Shown here in pieces: positions 5,921 to 12,618 of a stretch of DNA of 12,618 nt. This DNA comes from Bacillota bacterium (GTDB lineage: Bacteria > Bacillota > Sulfobacillia > Sulfobacillales > Sulfobacillaceae): positions 1 through 12,618 of the forward strand of contig JAMCTO010000161.1 of the NCBI GenBank assembly GCA_023381095.1, in the 5' to 3' direction. The position numbers and the translations under genes are program-made. The notes under the pieces were generated by a model. It was not told where the DNA came from. It saw only the letters and a list, made by a program, of their open reading frames with translations, and ran no database searches. The first letter of the stretch is position 1. Every line of letters starts with the position of its first letter.

Positions 5921-8353
5921 ATGCCAAATACTGAGATAGCAGCGAACCGTGACCAGTTGACCCTGGATATTGCCGGCATGACGTGTGCCAGTTGCTCATT
6001 ACGGATCGAAAAGGAATTGCGCCATATCCCCGGTGTGTCGGCTGCGGATGTGAACTTGGCTCTGGAAAAAGCCAACATTGTGTTTGATCCTGGAACCGTC
6101 GGACCCGAGGACTTCATTCGCGCGGTGACGGAAATTGGATATCAAGTCCGAACCCAAACCGTCCGCTTTCATGTGACGGGATTGGATGAAGCCCCTATAC
6201 GGAATAAATTAGAACGGGATCTGAGACAGTTGCCCGGGGTGACCCAAGTCCGCAGCAATCCCTCTCAAGGAACCATTGCTGTGGATTTACTCAAAGGGGT
6301 CGGTGATCCCAATGGAGTACGCAAAAGTTTGGATATGGCGGGAGCCGCCCCCGAGGCAGTGTCCGTTGTTGGCGATGATGCCCGTGTTAAGGAGTCGCGA
6401 CAAGCTCGTCGACGGCTCTGGGTGGCGATTGGATTTAGCCTTCCGGTATGGTGGGCCATGTTGCACATGCTGGTGCCGATAGGCCCCGGGGCGTTGGTGG
6501 CCGGGCCAATACAATTTTTCGCCGCCAGCGTGGTGCAATGGGGACCGGGATTCAGCTTCACGCGCAGGGCATGGCTTAATTTAAAGCACGGCAACGCCAA
6601 TATGGATGTGTTGGTCGCATTGGGGACCTTGGCCGCTTGGGCGTTGTCGACTTACGACATGTTTGTGGGCAAAGCATTGTACTTTGATTCGTCTGCAACC
6701 GTGATCACCCTGATCTTAATTGGAAAATATCTTGAAGCGGTGGCTAAAGGGCGCACATCGGAGGCCATACAACAGATATTGGCGTTACGGCCAGATACTG
6801 CGATGGTCTGGCGAGGATCGGAGTGGGCTGACGTATCGTTGGAACAAGTGGTGGCAGGAGATGAAATTCAGGTATTGCCAGGATCTCGTGTGCCAGTAGA
6901 TGGCGTGATTACAAAAGGAATGGCTTTAATCGATGAATCATTATTGACCGGTGAACCTTTGTTGCAAGAACGGCATGAACATCAGTCAGTAGTAGCTGGC
7001 ACCGTCAATCAGGGAGATCGTCGCTTTGTGATGCGGGCAGAAAAAGTAGGCGAAGATACCCTCTTGGCGGGAATTGTGCATGCGGTAGAAGAGGCGCAAT
7101 CGGCTAAAGCGCCGATTCAACGGTTTGCGGATCGGATCGCTAATATCTTTGTGCCCTCAGTGATGGCCATAGCGGTAGTGACGTATGCTGCCACTGGCGG
7201 AGTGACGGGTCACTGGTCTTTGGCGATATTGCCGGCCGTTGCAGTATTAGTAGTGGCTTGCCCATGCGCACTAGGCCTGGCCACACCCACGGCTGTGATG
7301 GTAGGGTCGGGAATGGGCGCAAGGCACGGCATTTTGTTCCGCAGCGGCGAGGCGTTAGAGCGCGCCAGCCAAGTTAACTGGGTGGCGTTGGATAAGACGG
7401 GAACGTTAACCCGGGGTAAACCGGAGGTGCGGAAGGTTCTGGCGGTACGGCAGACCGAGAGTCGGGATACGATACTGGCGTTGGCGGCAGCATTGGAATC
7501 AGAAGCCAACCACCCATTGGCCCGGGCTATATTGTCGGAAGCGCCGGGAAAAGAGACTTGGCCTGACATCAGTGATGTGTATCTGGAACCTGCTATGGGG
7601 ATCGTGGGTGAAGATGGCGACGGTCATACGGTCTTATTGGGGAATCGCACCCTTATGGAACATTATGGTGTCTCTCTGGCGGTCTTGCCTCGATATGAGG
7701 CACAGGTGGAACAATGGGAAACGCAAGGCGAAACCGTAGTATTTGTTGCCCGTGATGAATCTTTAGTGGGACTTATTAGCATCGCCGATGCCATACGCGA
7801 TGACGCCAAAGAAGCAGTCGCTGCGCTTAAGGGTATGGGACTTGAAGTGGCCATGCTTACTGGAGATCGCCGTGCTACGGCGATGGCGGTCGCTGATCAG
7901 GTAGGCATCTCTCGTGTCTATGCAGAGTTGTCCCCGACAGGCAAGGCGGAGTTGATTGCCGAGTGGGCGAGACGAGGGCGCAAGGTTGCGATGGCAGGAG
8001 ACGGCATCAATGACGCTCCGGCATTGGCCAAAGCCTATATCGGTATTGCCATAGCCCAAGGTAGCGACATTGCCGTAGAAACTGCGGACATCACGTTGAT
8101 CCGGCCAGAAGTGGATGGCATCCGCCGCGCTGTGTCCATCGGACGGCGCACCATGGCAAAAATTCGTCAGAACCTCTTTTGGGCCCTGTTTTATAATGTG
8201 GTGGGAATTCCCTTGGCGGCTTTCGGTATTCTTTCACCGATGGTGGCAGGCGCTGCCATGGCGTTTAGTTCGGTGTCGGTAGTCACCAATTCCCTGACGC
8301 TTCGTCGCGTTAATGTGGATTCACGTGAGAATATATCGAGCAACAACACATAG
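5921..8353 (+). CDS. copA: Cu(I)-exporting P1B-type ATPase CopA
   Basis: An 810-residue membrane ATPase that pumps Cu(I) out of the cytoplasm. An N-terminal metal-binding domain has GMTCASC (C22, C25). A second domain-like repeat (about 81-125) has lost its CxxC. Then come membrane helices with the transport motif CPC (C447-P448-C449), the actuator TGE (343-345), the phosphorylation loop DKTGTLT (D491), the nucleotide-domain HP (531-532) and the hinge GDGINDAP (693-700). YN (758-759) and MAFSS (780-784) in the last two helices are the Cu(I)-selecting residues of the P1B-1 group. The ATG at 5921 has GGGAGG 8 bases upstream and lies 15 bases after csoR. Length is normal. Silver may also be a substrate. 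Confidence 0.97.
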   Translation: MPNTEIAANRDQLTLDIAGMTCASCSLRIEKELRHIPGVSAADVNLALEKANIVFDPGTVGPEDFIRAVTEIGYQVRTQTVRFHVTGLDEAPIRNKLERDLRQLPGVTQVRSNPSQGTIAVDLLKGVGDPNGVRKSLDMAGAAPEAVSVVGDDARVKESRQARRRLWVAIGFSLPVWWAMLHMLVPIGPGALVAGPIQFFAASVVQWGPGFSFTRRAWLNLKHGNANMDVLVALGTLAAWALSTYDMFVGKALYFDSSATVITLILIGKYLEAVAKGRTSEAIQQILALRPDTAMVWRGSEWADVSLEQVVAGDEIQVLPGSRVPVDGVITKGMALIDESLLTGEPLLQERHEHQSVVAGTVNQGDRRFVMRAEKVGEDTLLAGIVHAVEEAQSAKAPIQRFADRIANIFVPSVMAIAVVTYAATGGVTGHWSLAILPAVAVLVVACPCALGLATPTAVMVGSGMGARHGILFRSGEALERASQVNWVALDKTGTLTRGKPEVRKVLAVRQTESRDTILALAAALESEANHPLARAILSEAPGKETWPDISDVYLEPAMGIVGEDGDGHTVLLGNRTLMEHYGVSLAVLPRYEAQVEQWETQGETVVFVARDESLVGLISIADAIRDDAKEAVAALKGMGLEVAMLTGDRRATAMAVADQVGISRVYAELSPTGKAELIAEWARRGRKVAMAGDGINDAPALAKAYIGIAIAQGSDIAVETADITLIRPEVDGIRRAVSIGRRTMAKIRQNLFWALFYNVVGIPLAAFGILSPMVAGAAMAFSSVSVVTNSLTLRRVNVDSRENISSNNT

Positions 8354-8407
8354 TTGGAGAAGCAACAAAACATTTGTCGAGGGGAAACCTCAAGGAGAGA
8401 TACAACG

Positions 8408-8614
8408 ATGGAGAAAATTGCCCTGGGTATAAAAGGAATGACTTGTGATCATTGCGTGATGACGGTGACTAACGCTTTAAAAGCGGTTCCTGGTGTGAGG
8501 TCAGCAACAGTTAGTTTGGCAAACAATGAGGCTAAAGTAACATATGATGGGACGGTCACAACCGAAGAAAGTTTGAAAGAAGCGATACGGGAAGCTGGAT
8601 ATCAGGTTGGTTGA
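8408..8614 (+). CDS. copZ: Copper chaperone CopZ
   Basis: A 68-residue heavy-metal-associated domain protein with GMTCDHC (C13, C16, with H15 between), the Cu(I)-binding loop of CopZ chaperones. It carries Cu(I) in the cytoplasm and hands it to CopA or to CsoR. The rest follows the beta-alpha-beta-beta-alpha-beta plan, ending EAIREAGYQV. The ATG at 8408 is preferred because AAGGAG lies 10 bases upstream; an open TTG extension to 8354 starts directly at the copA stop, has no binding site and would add a non-family tail. It is the third gene of the copper operon, 54 bases after copA. Confidence 0.93.
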   Translation: MEKIALGIKGMTCDHCVMTVTNALKAVPGVRSATVSLANNEAKVTYDGTVTTEESLKEAIREAGYQVG

Positions 8615-8635
8615 AGACAATCGTTAGCTTGTCTT
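8614..8635 (+). terminator. Hairpin at the end of the copper operon
   Basis: AAGACAA (8614-8620) and TTGTCTT (8629-8635) form a perfect 7-base stem with an 8-base loop that starts on the copZ stop codon. Only GC then an A-run follows, not Ts, so it may mark the 3' end of the message without being a strong intrinsic terminator. A second small hairpin, TCCAC/GTGGA, lies just beyond, near 8643-8655. Confidence 0.45.
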
Positions 8636-9200
8636 GCAAAAATCCACCGGGTGGAAAATTCTAAAACAAGGCATGCGGTCGGGTTATTGCCGGTAATTTG
8701 ATCACCATTTTGCTGTTGGCCGGCACCGAGTAGTCGCCTGAAATGACCGGAGGATGACGAAACCACTAATCCTGCGACAGTGGACCGGTATTTAATCCAG
8801 CTTACACATATGGGTGTTTATAAAAAGAGGAGCGTTAGCGGCGTAGGAGAGAGACCCGAAAGGCACGTTTATCATTCGCGATAGCGTAGTAATCTCAAAG
8901 TGAAGGGCCAAGTTTGGTATGTCTGGTCCGGCAATGATAATTTTGGTGCCAGCGGTTGAGGTGGCGGTCTCTATCCTGACGCGGAATGCTACTACAGCGT
9001 TTGGAAAATATTGCCTGGTCTTCGCCCGTTCTGCGCAAGTGGTTTGGTACTGGTTAAGGAGACCAAGGTGGCCTGTCGACATGCCTCAAGAATTTTGAGA
9101 GACCAATACAAATCTAAGGATGTTATTGCTTATCGTCTTTCGATACCCTACGCTCACGACTAGTGCTAAACCATCCCAGAAGTTGCGCTATATCCCTATG
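8636..9200. other. Mostly non-coding region after the copper operon
   Basis: No convincing gene. The longest open frame is on the minus strand at 8792-9082 (96 residues). It has no proper Shine-Dalgarno (a GAGG only one base from the ATG) and no recognised family, although the stretch AGTKIIIAGPDIPNLALHFEI looks protein-like. It could be a decayed or unknown small gene. Other frames on both strands are interrupted by many stops. Confidence 0.4.
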
Positions 9201-9207
9201 ACCAAGT

Positions 9208-9227
9208 GCATGACGTTTATGTCATGC
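9208..9227. repeat. Inverted repeat upstream of the permease gene
   Basis: GCATGAC (9208-9214) and GTCATGC (9221-9227) form a perfect 7-base inverted repeat around GTTTAT. It lies about 140 bases upstream of the MFS start. GTCATG recurs at 9279-9284. It is a candidate regulator binding site or RNA hairpin. Confidence 0.5.
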
Positions 9228-9265
9228 TCTAGGTCCTGGCAAATTTTAACCATGTTATAACTAAC

Positions 9266-9310
9266 CGTTAATCATAGTGTCATGAGACGTTAATCTGTCA
9301 ATTTTATGAT
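9266..9310 (+). promoter_or_regulatory. Direct repeats and -10 element ahead of the permease gene
   Basis: CGTTAATC occurs at 9266-9273 and again at 9288-9295, exactly 22 bases (two helical turns) apart. Each copy is followed by TGTCA (9278-9282 and 9296-9300). A good -10, TATGAT (5 of 6), lies at 9305-9310, but no fair -35 stands 16-18 bases upstream; the second repeat occupies that area. This is the geometry of an activator-dependent promoter. Function is inference. Confidence 0.4.
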
Positions 9311-9364
9311 GGGCCAGAGTCGAGAATATGTGGCTCAAACCTAATCCAATAAAGGAGAGACGAA

Positions 9365-10759
9365 ATGAGCAGCGCGAAAGGCCTATTCGAACCTCTGGAC
9401 CAAGCCAAATTCGGATGGTTTCATGGCAAGTCAATATTCACCACCGGAATGGGAGTGTTTACCGATGGCTACGACTTGTCGTCCATCGGCATAGTGCTGA
9501 CATTAGCTTTGGCCTCATTTGGGGTTAAAAGTCTAACCGGCATCGAGAGCTCGTTATTAGCGGGTTCAGCACTGGTGGGTGCGGCTTTAGGCGCGATTAT
9601 TTTTGGCTTTTTAGCAAACCGGGGTCGCAAGGCATTTTACGGTCTCGATGTTGCCATTATGGCAGTCGCAGCGTTGGCGCAAGCCTTTGTTGGCAATATT
9701 CCCGAACTAATCGCGGTGCGTTTTATCTTAGGAATTGGGGTGGGAGCGGATTATGTATTGTCGCCGTTAATCATGGGAGAGCATTCCAATGCCGCAGATA
9801 GAGGGAAAAGTGTGGCCTTAGGGTTTGGGATTACTTGGGGCTTGGGAGCAACCTTTGCTGCGGTCCTCTACTTAGTCTTGATGGCGTTTCATGTACCGCC
9901 CAATTTAATTTGGCGCATTGTGTTAGCGGCTGGGTCGCTACCTGCTGCATCGGTAATATATTTGCGTCGAAAAATGCCTGAGACGGCTCGTTTTTTGGCA
10001 CGAATTGCGGGAGACGGCCGAGAAGTCGAAAAAGTGGTGTCCGAAGTGGTGGGTTCGCACAGAACTCTCCGAATCGATGGAAACCTTAAGGATGCCCATA
10101 CTCTTTCATATTATTTCGCTCATCAATGGAAGCGATTTACCGCCGCTGCATTACTATGGTTTTTGTTTGATATTGTGGCCTATTCGGGGATTTTGTTTGG
10201 ACCTTCACTAATTGCTAAAGGGATTGGGTTGTCTTCAGGAACATTTCAGTTGGTGATGGAATTCTGTTTCGTGGTTCCTGGAGGGGTAGTAGCAATGCTG
10301 CTCATTGACCGATGGGGCCGAAAACCGTTGCAAATTCTAGGGTTTATCGGCATGGCGGCATCTTTGCTGGCTTTTAGTATATATCGGGTTGAGGCTGCTG
10401 CAGTGCCCCTGATAGGCTTGATGCTCTACGGAACCGAGAACATGCTGCAACAGGCTGGTCCGGGTTCGGTATCGGCATCAGGGATATTGGGTGTGGAACT
10501 TTCCCCCACCAAAGTACGCAGTGTGGTTCAATCTCTAACAGTAGCATCGGGACGGCTAGGAGCCGCATTAACTGCATTTGTGTTTCCTGCGATTTTCAAG
10601 AGCATGGGAGAATCCTTTGCCATAGGGTTTTTAGCCTCGATTGCGGCGGTCGCTGCCATACTGACATTGGTGGCAATCCCCGAAACCAAGAGGCAGGCAT
10701 TGGAACGCAGTGCTCAGGAAGAGGATCCGCAATCAGCGGAATTGGAACCGATTGCTTAA
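9365..10759 (+). CDS. MFS permease, sugar/phosphate-symporter-like
   Basis: A 464-residue integral membrane transporter with about 12 hydrophobic segments. GMGVFTDGYDL (28-38, D34 and D37) in the first helix matches the phosphate:H+ symporter/SP-like branch. The loop motif after helix 2 is GFLANRGRK (81-89, with N where D is common). RFILGIGVGADY spans 119-130, PETARF 205-210, the second-half repeat LIDRWGRKP 313-321, and a closing PETKRQALE 439-447. A long polar loop lies about 205-255. The ATG at 9365 has AAAGGAG 7 bases upstream. It converges on an acyl-CoA-synthetase gene; an organic-acid substrate is possible from that context but not shown by sequence. Phosphate, sugars or aromatic acids are alternatives. 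Confidence 0.88.
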   Translation: MSSAKGLFEPLDQAKFGWFHGKSIFTTGMGVFTDGYDLSSIGIVLTLALASFGVKSLTGIESSLLAGSALVGAALGAIIFGFLANRGRKAFYGLDVAIMAVAALAQAFVGNIPELIAVRFILGIGVGADYVLSPLIMGEHSNAADRGKSVALGFGITWGLGATFAAVLYLVLMAFHVPPNLIWRIVLAAGSLPAASVIYLRRKMPETARFLARIAGDGREVEKVVSEVVGSHRTLRIDGNLKDAHTLSYYFAHQWKRFTAAALLWFLFDIVAYSGILFGPSLIAKGIGLSSGTFQLVMEFCFVVPGGVVAMLLIDRWGRKPLQILGFIGMAASLLAFSIYRVEAAAVPLIGLMLYGTENMLQQAGPGSVSASGILGVELSPTKVRSVVQSLTVASGRLGAALTAFVFPAIFKSMGESFAIGFLASIAAVAAILTLVAIPETKRQALERSAQEEDPQSAELEPIA

Positions 10760-10770
10760 TTGCCCAGTTG

Positions 10771-10797
10771 CGAGCGCCCAGTTTAGCGGGGCGCTCG
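10771..10797. terminator. Bidirectional terminator-like hairpin between convergent genes
   Basis: CGAGCGCCC (10771-10779) and GGGCGCTCG (10789-10797) make a perfect 9-base GC-rich stem with a 9-base loop. A weaker outer pairing ATTGC/GCAAT (about 10759-10763 with 10801-10805) encloses it. It lies in the short gap between the stops of the permease (10759) and the synthetase (10817, minus), so it can serve both. No strong T-run follows on either strand. Confidence 0.75.
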
Positions 10798-10816
10798 TGT
10801 GCAATTGCGGAACACC

Positions 10817-12618
10817 CTAATCATCCAAGGTAGTGAGGTCTCCCGGGTCTTGTCCGAGTTCCCATGCCTTTACGACACGCCGCATGATCTTTCCGCTTCG
10901 CGTTTTAGGAAGTTTGTCCGCGAACCGGATGGCGGAGGGGGTGGCAATCGGTCCTAGTTCTTGGCGAACGTGTTGGATGAGTACTTTTTCCATGGCCGGA
11001 TCGGGCTGATGGGATGGCCGAAGCAGCACATAGGCAACAATGGCCTCGCCTTTTAGGGGATCGGGCACTCCTACTGCGGCGGCTTCAGCCACTGCTGGAT
11101 GAGATACCAGAGCTGATTCCACGTCTGCGGTACCAATGCGGTGTCCTGCGACATTAAGCACATCATCTGCCCGGCCTAACATTTCAAAGTATCCATCGGC
11201 ATCTAATACCGCTACGTCACCAGATAAATATGAGCCGGGAACCGTCTCGAAATATTCTTCATAACGCGCATGGTTTCCCCACACGTCGCGGAACATTTGG
11301 GGCAATGGTCGCGTTAAAATTAGCGAGCCTCCCTGGTTTGGAGGACGATCCTGTCCTTTGGCGTCCACGATTCGGGCACCGACTCCAGGAAACGGTTTGC
11401 CCGCTTTACCGGGCTTAGCGGCCATGGTGGGCCAGGTGCCAATGGTGGGACCAGCGGTTTCGGTTTGCCACCAATTGTCGACCACGGCAAAACGTCCATG
11501 GCCCACGTCGTCATGGAGCCAGCGCCAAGCTTCCGGATTGAGGGGCTCACCCGCGCAGGCGACTAATTTTAACGAGTCAAGCTGGTGTTTTACGGCATAC
11601 TCCTCGCCAAATTTACGCAACATGCGGACGGCAGTGGGTGCCGTATACACTTTGGTGATACGATACCGTTCAATAGTATCCCATACAGCATCAGGCTGGG
11701 GAAAATCGGGAGCTCCCTCGCGGATGACTGTCGTCATGCCAGCAATAAGGGGGCCATAGACAATCAGAGAATGGCCGACAATCCACCCGATATCAGACAT
11801 ACACCAGAAGATGTCGCCGGGTTGATAGGCAATGGATTGTCGCAACAATTGGGGCACGCCTACGGAATATCCGCCGTGGACGAACAAAGCTCCTTTGGGA
11901 CTACCGGTGGTTCCTGAGGTGAATAAAATGAACAAGGGGTCTTCTGATTGCATCGGTGCTACTGGAACGCGGGGATGGTTCTGGGAAAACCATTCGGTCC
12001 AGTCCAGGGTTGAAGGGGGCAGTATGGTTTCCGGTTGGCGACGCAAAATGACGGTATGAGCGACCCCCGGAATATCTTTTAGGGCAGCTTCGACCATAGG
12101 CAAAAGCGAAATGGCCTTGCCGCGCCGGTACGTGACGTCAGCGGTCAACACGGCTTTGGCTTCTGCTTGCTCAATTCTGTTTCGCAAGGCAGACGTTCCC
12201 AAACCTGCGTAGACCACGCTATGAATAGCCCCAATCCGGGCAGTGGCCAGCATCGCTACGATGCCTTGCCACACCAGCGGCATGTAAATAATGACGCGGT
12301 CACCCCGAGTGATGCCTAACGCCGATAATCCCCGGGCTATTCGGTCCACTTCATCTATCAATTCTTGGTAAGTGAGTTGTCTCTCTGGCCCTTGTTCAGT
12401 TAATGCGATGTAAGCTATCTGATCTCCCCGTCCCTCGTTAATGTGGCGATCTAAACAATCCAGGGTGATATTAGTGACGCCATCCACAAACCACCGGACT
12501 TGCGGCCATTGACCTTCGGTAACACGCGTGTAGGGGGTTAGCCACGTACGGGACTGCGCCACCTGGTCCCAGTAACGATTCCCATCCAATGCCTCTTGAT
12601 ATACTTTCTCCCAGGTAG
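10817..12618 (-). CDS. Acetyl-CoA synthetase-like AMP-forming acyl-CoA ligase (5' end missing)
   Basis: It activates a short carboxylic acid (acetate, propionate or similar) with ATP and CoA through an acyl-AMP. Numbering from the TTG at 12589: P-loop TSGTTGSPKG (224-233), SDIGWIVGHSLIVYGPL (265-281), acyl-pocket block DNWWQTETAG (371-380), YLSGD (454-458), hinge GRADDVLNVAGHRIG (472-486) and catalytic lysine K567 in PKTRSGKIMRR. The tryptophan pair before QTE is typical of acetyl/propionyl enzymes. The frame stays open upstream of that TTG to the window edge (TWEKVYQEALDGNRYW, matching the usual N-terminal region), so the true start is outside. At least 599 residues are present against about 640-660 in the family. 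Several motif positions (TAG for TGG after QTE, FVHGGY for HTTGGY) differ from classical Acs, so the substrate may not be acetate. Confidence 0.92.
   Translation of the reverse strand, partial: TWEKVYQEALDGNRYWDQVAQSRTWLTPYTRVTEGQWPQVRWFVDGVTNITLDCLDRHINEGRGDQIAYIALTEQGPERQLTYQELIDEVDRIARGLSALGITRGDRVIIYMPLVWQGIVAMLATARIGAIHSVVYAGLGTSALRNRIEQAEAKAVLTADVTYRRGKAISLLPMVEAALKDIPGVAHTVILRRQPETILPPSTLDWTEWFSQNHPRVPVAPMQSEDPLFILFTSGTTGSPKGALFVHGGYSVGVPQLLRQSIAYQPGDIFWCMSDIGWIVGHSLIVYGPLIAGMTTVIREGAPDFPQPDAVWDTIERYRITKVYTAPTAVRMLRKFGEEYAVKHQLDSLKLVACAGEPLNPEAWRWLHDDVGHGRFAVVDNWWQTETAGPTIGTWPTMAAKPGKAGKPFPGVGARIVDAKGQDRPPNQGGSLILTRPLPQMFRDVWGNHARYEEYFETVPGSYLSGDVAVLDADGYFEMLGRADDVLNVAGHRIGTADVESALVSHPAVAEAAAVGVPDPLKGEAIVAYVLLRPSHQPDPAMEKVLIQHVRQELGPIATPSAIRFADKLPKTRSGKIMRRVVKAWELGQDPGDLTTLDD

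Noticed and set aside
8354..8407. TTG-started extension of copZ
   Set aside because: It begins immediately at the copA stop without a binding site; ATG 8408 has AAGGAG upstream and gives the normal CopZ length.
8636..9364. Search for a CRISPR array, tRNA, riboswitch or insertion sequence in the longest gap
   Set aside because: No regularly spaced repeats, cloverleaf, transposase fragments or terminal inverted repeats could be seen by eye.

Overview
The window is about 12.6 kb from what is most likely an endospore-forming Firmicute. The main evidence is a clear alpha/beta-type small acid-soluble spore protein gene at 3425-3643 on the minus strand. Strong AGGAGG/GGAGGTGA-type ribosome binding sites, GTG and TTG starts, and a csoR-copA-copZ copper operon agree with this. 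The mix of copper efflux, short-chain acyl-CoA genes and a PHS/SP-like permease reminds me of acidophilic Sulfobacillus-type Firmicutes. That genus guess is inference from gene content only.

Layout. Positions 1-303 hold no intact gene, only a possible frameshifted remnant of a thiolase 3' end. A medium-chain dehydrogenase/reductase follows at 304-1320; it keeps the structural-zinc cysteines but not the classical catalytic-zinc ligands. After a gene-poor gap comes an orphan secreted lipoprotein with propeller-like repeats (1735-2979). Another gap leads to the spore protein gene (minus strand), which is divergent from a two-gene class I CoA-transferase operon (3827-4690 and 4713-5564). The leader of that operon contains an imperfect hairpin that covers its Shine-Dalgarno sequence. 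Immediately downstream, with its own promoter and a candidate CsoR operator, is csoR-copA-copZ (5630-8614). A 750-base region with little or no coding content but clear inverted and direct repeats precedes an MFS permease (9365-10759). The permease converges, across a strong GC-rich hairpin, on an acetyl-CoA-synthetase-like gene on the minus strand. That gene runs off the right edge of the window (10817-12618, 5' end missing).

How the genes work together. CsoR is expected to repress the operon until Cu(I) binds. CopZ then chaperones Cu(I) to CopA, which exports it across the membrane. The dehydrogenase, CoA-transferase, acyl-CoA synthetase and possible thiolase remnant suggest a neighbourhood for catabolism or activation of short organic acids. 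The permease could supply such an acid, but its substrate is not readable from sequence.

I do not see a clearly novel defence, mobile or RNA system. The items most worth a second look are the hairpin over the ribosome binding site of the CoA-transferase operon, the repeat-rich region upstream of the permease, the degenerate second metal-binding domain of CopA, the catalytic-glutamate question for the IpdB-like subunit, and the orphan lipoprotein.
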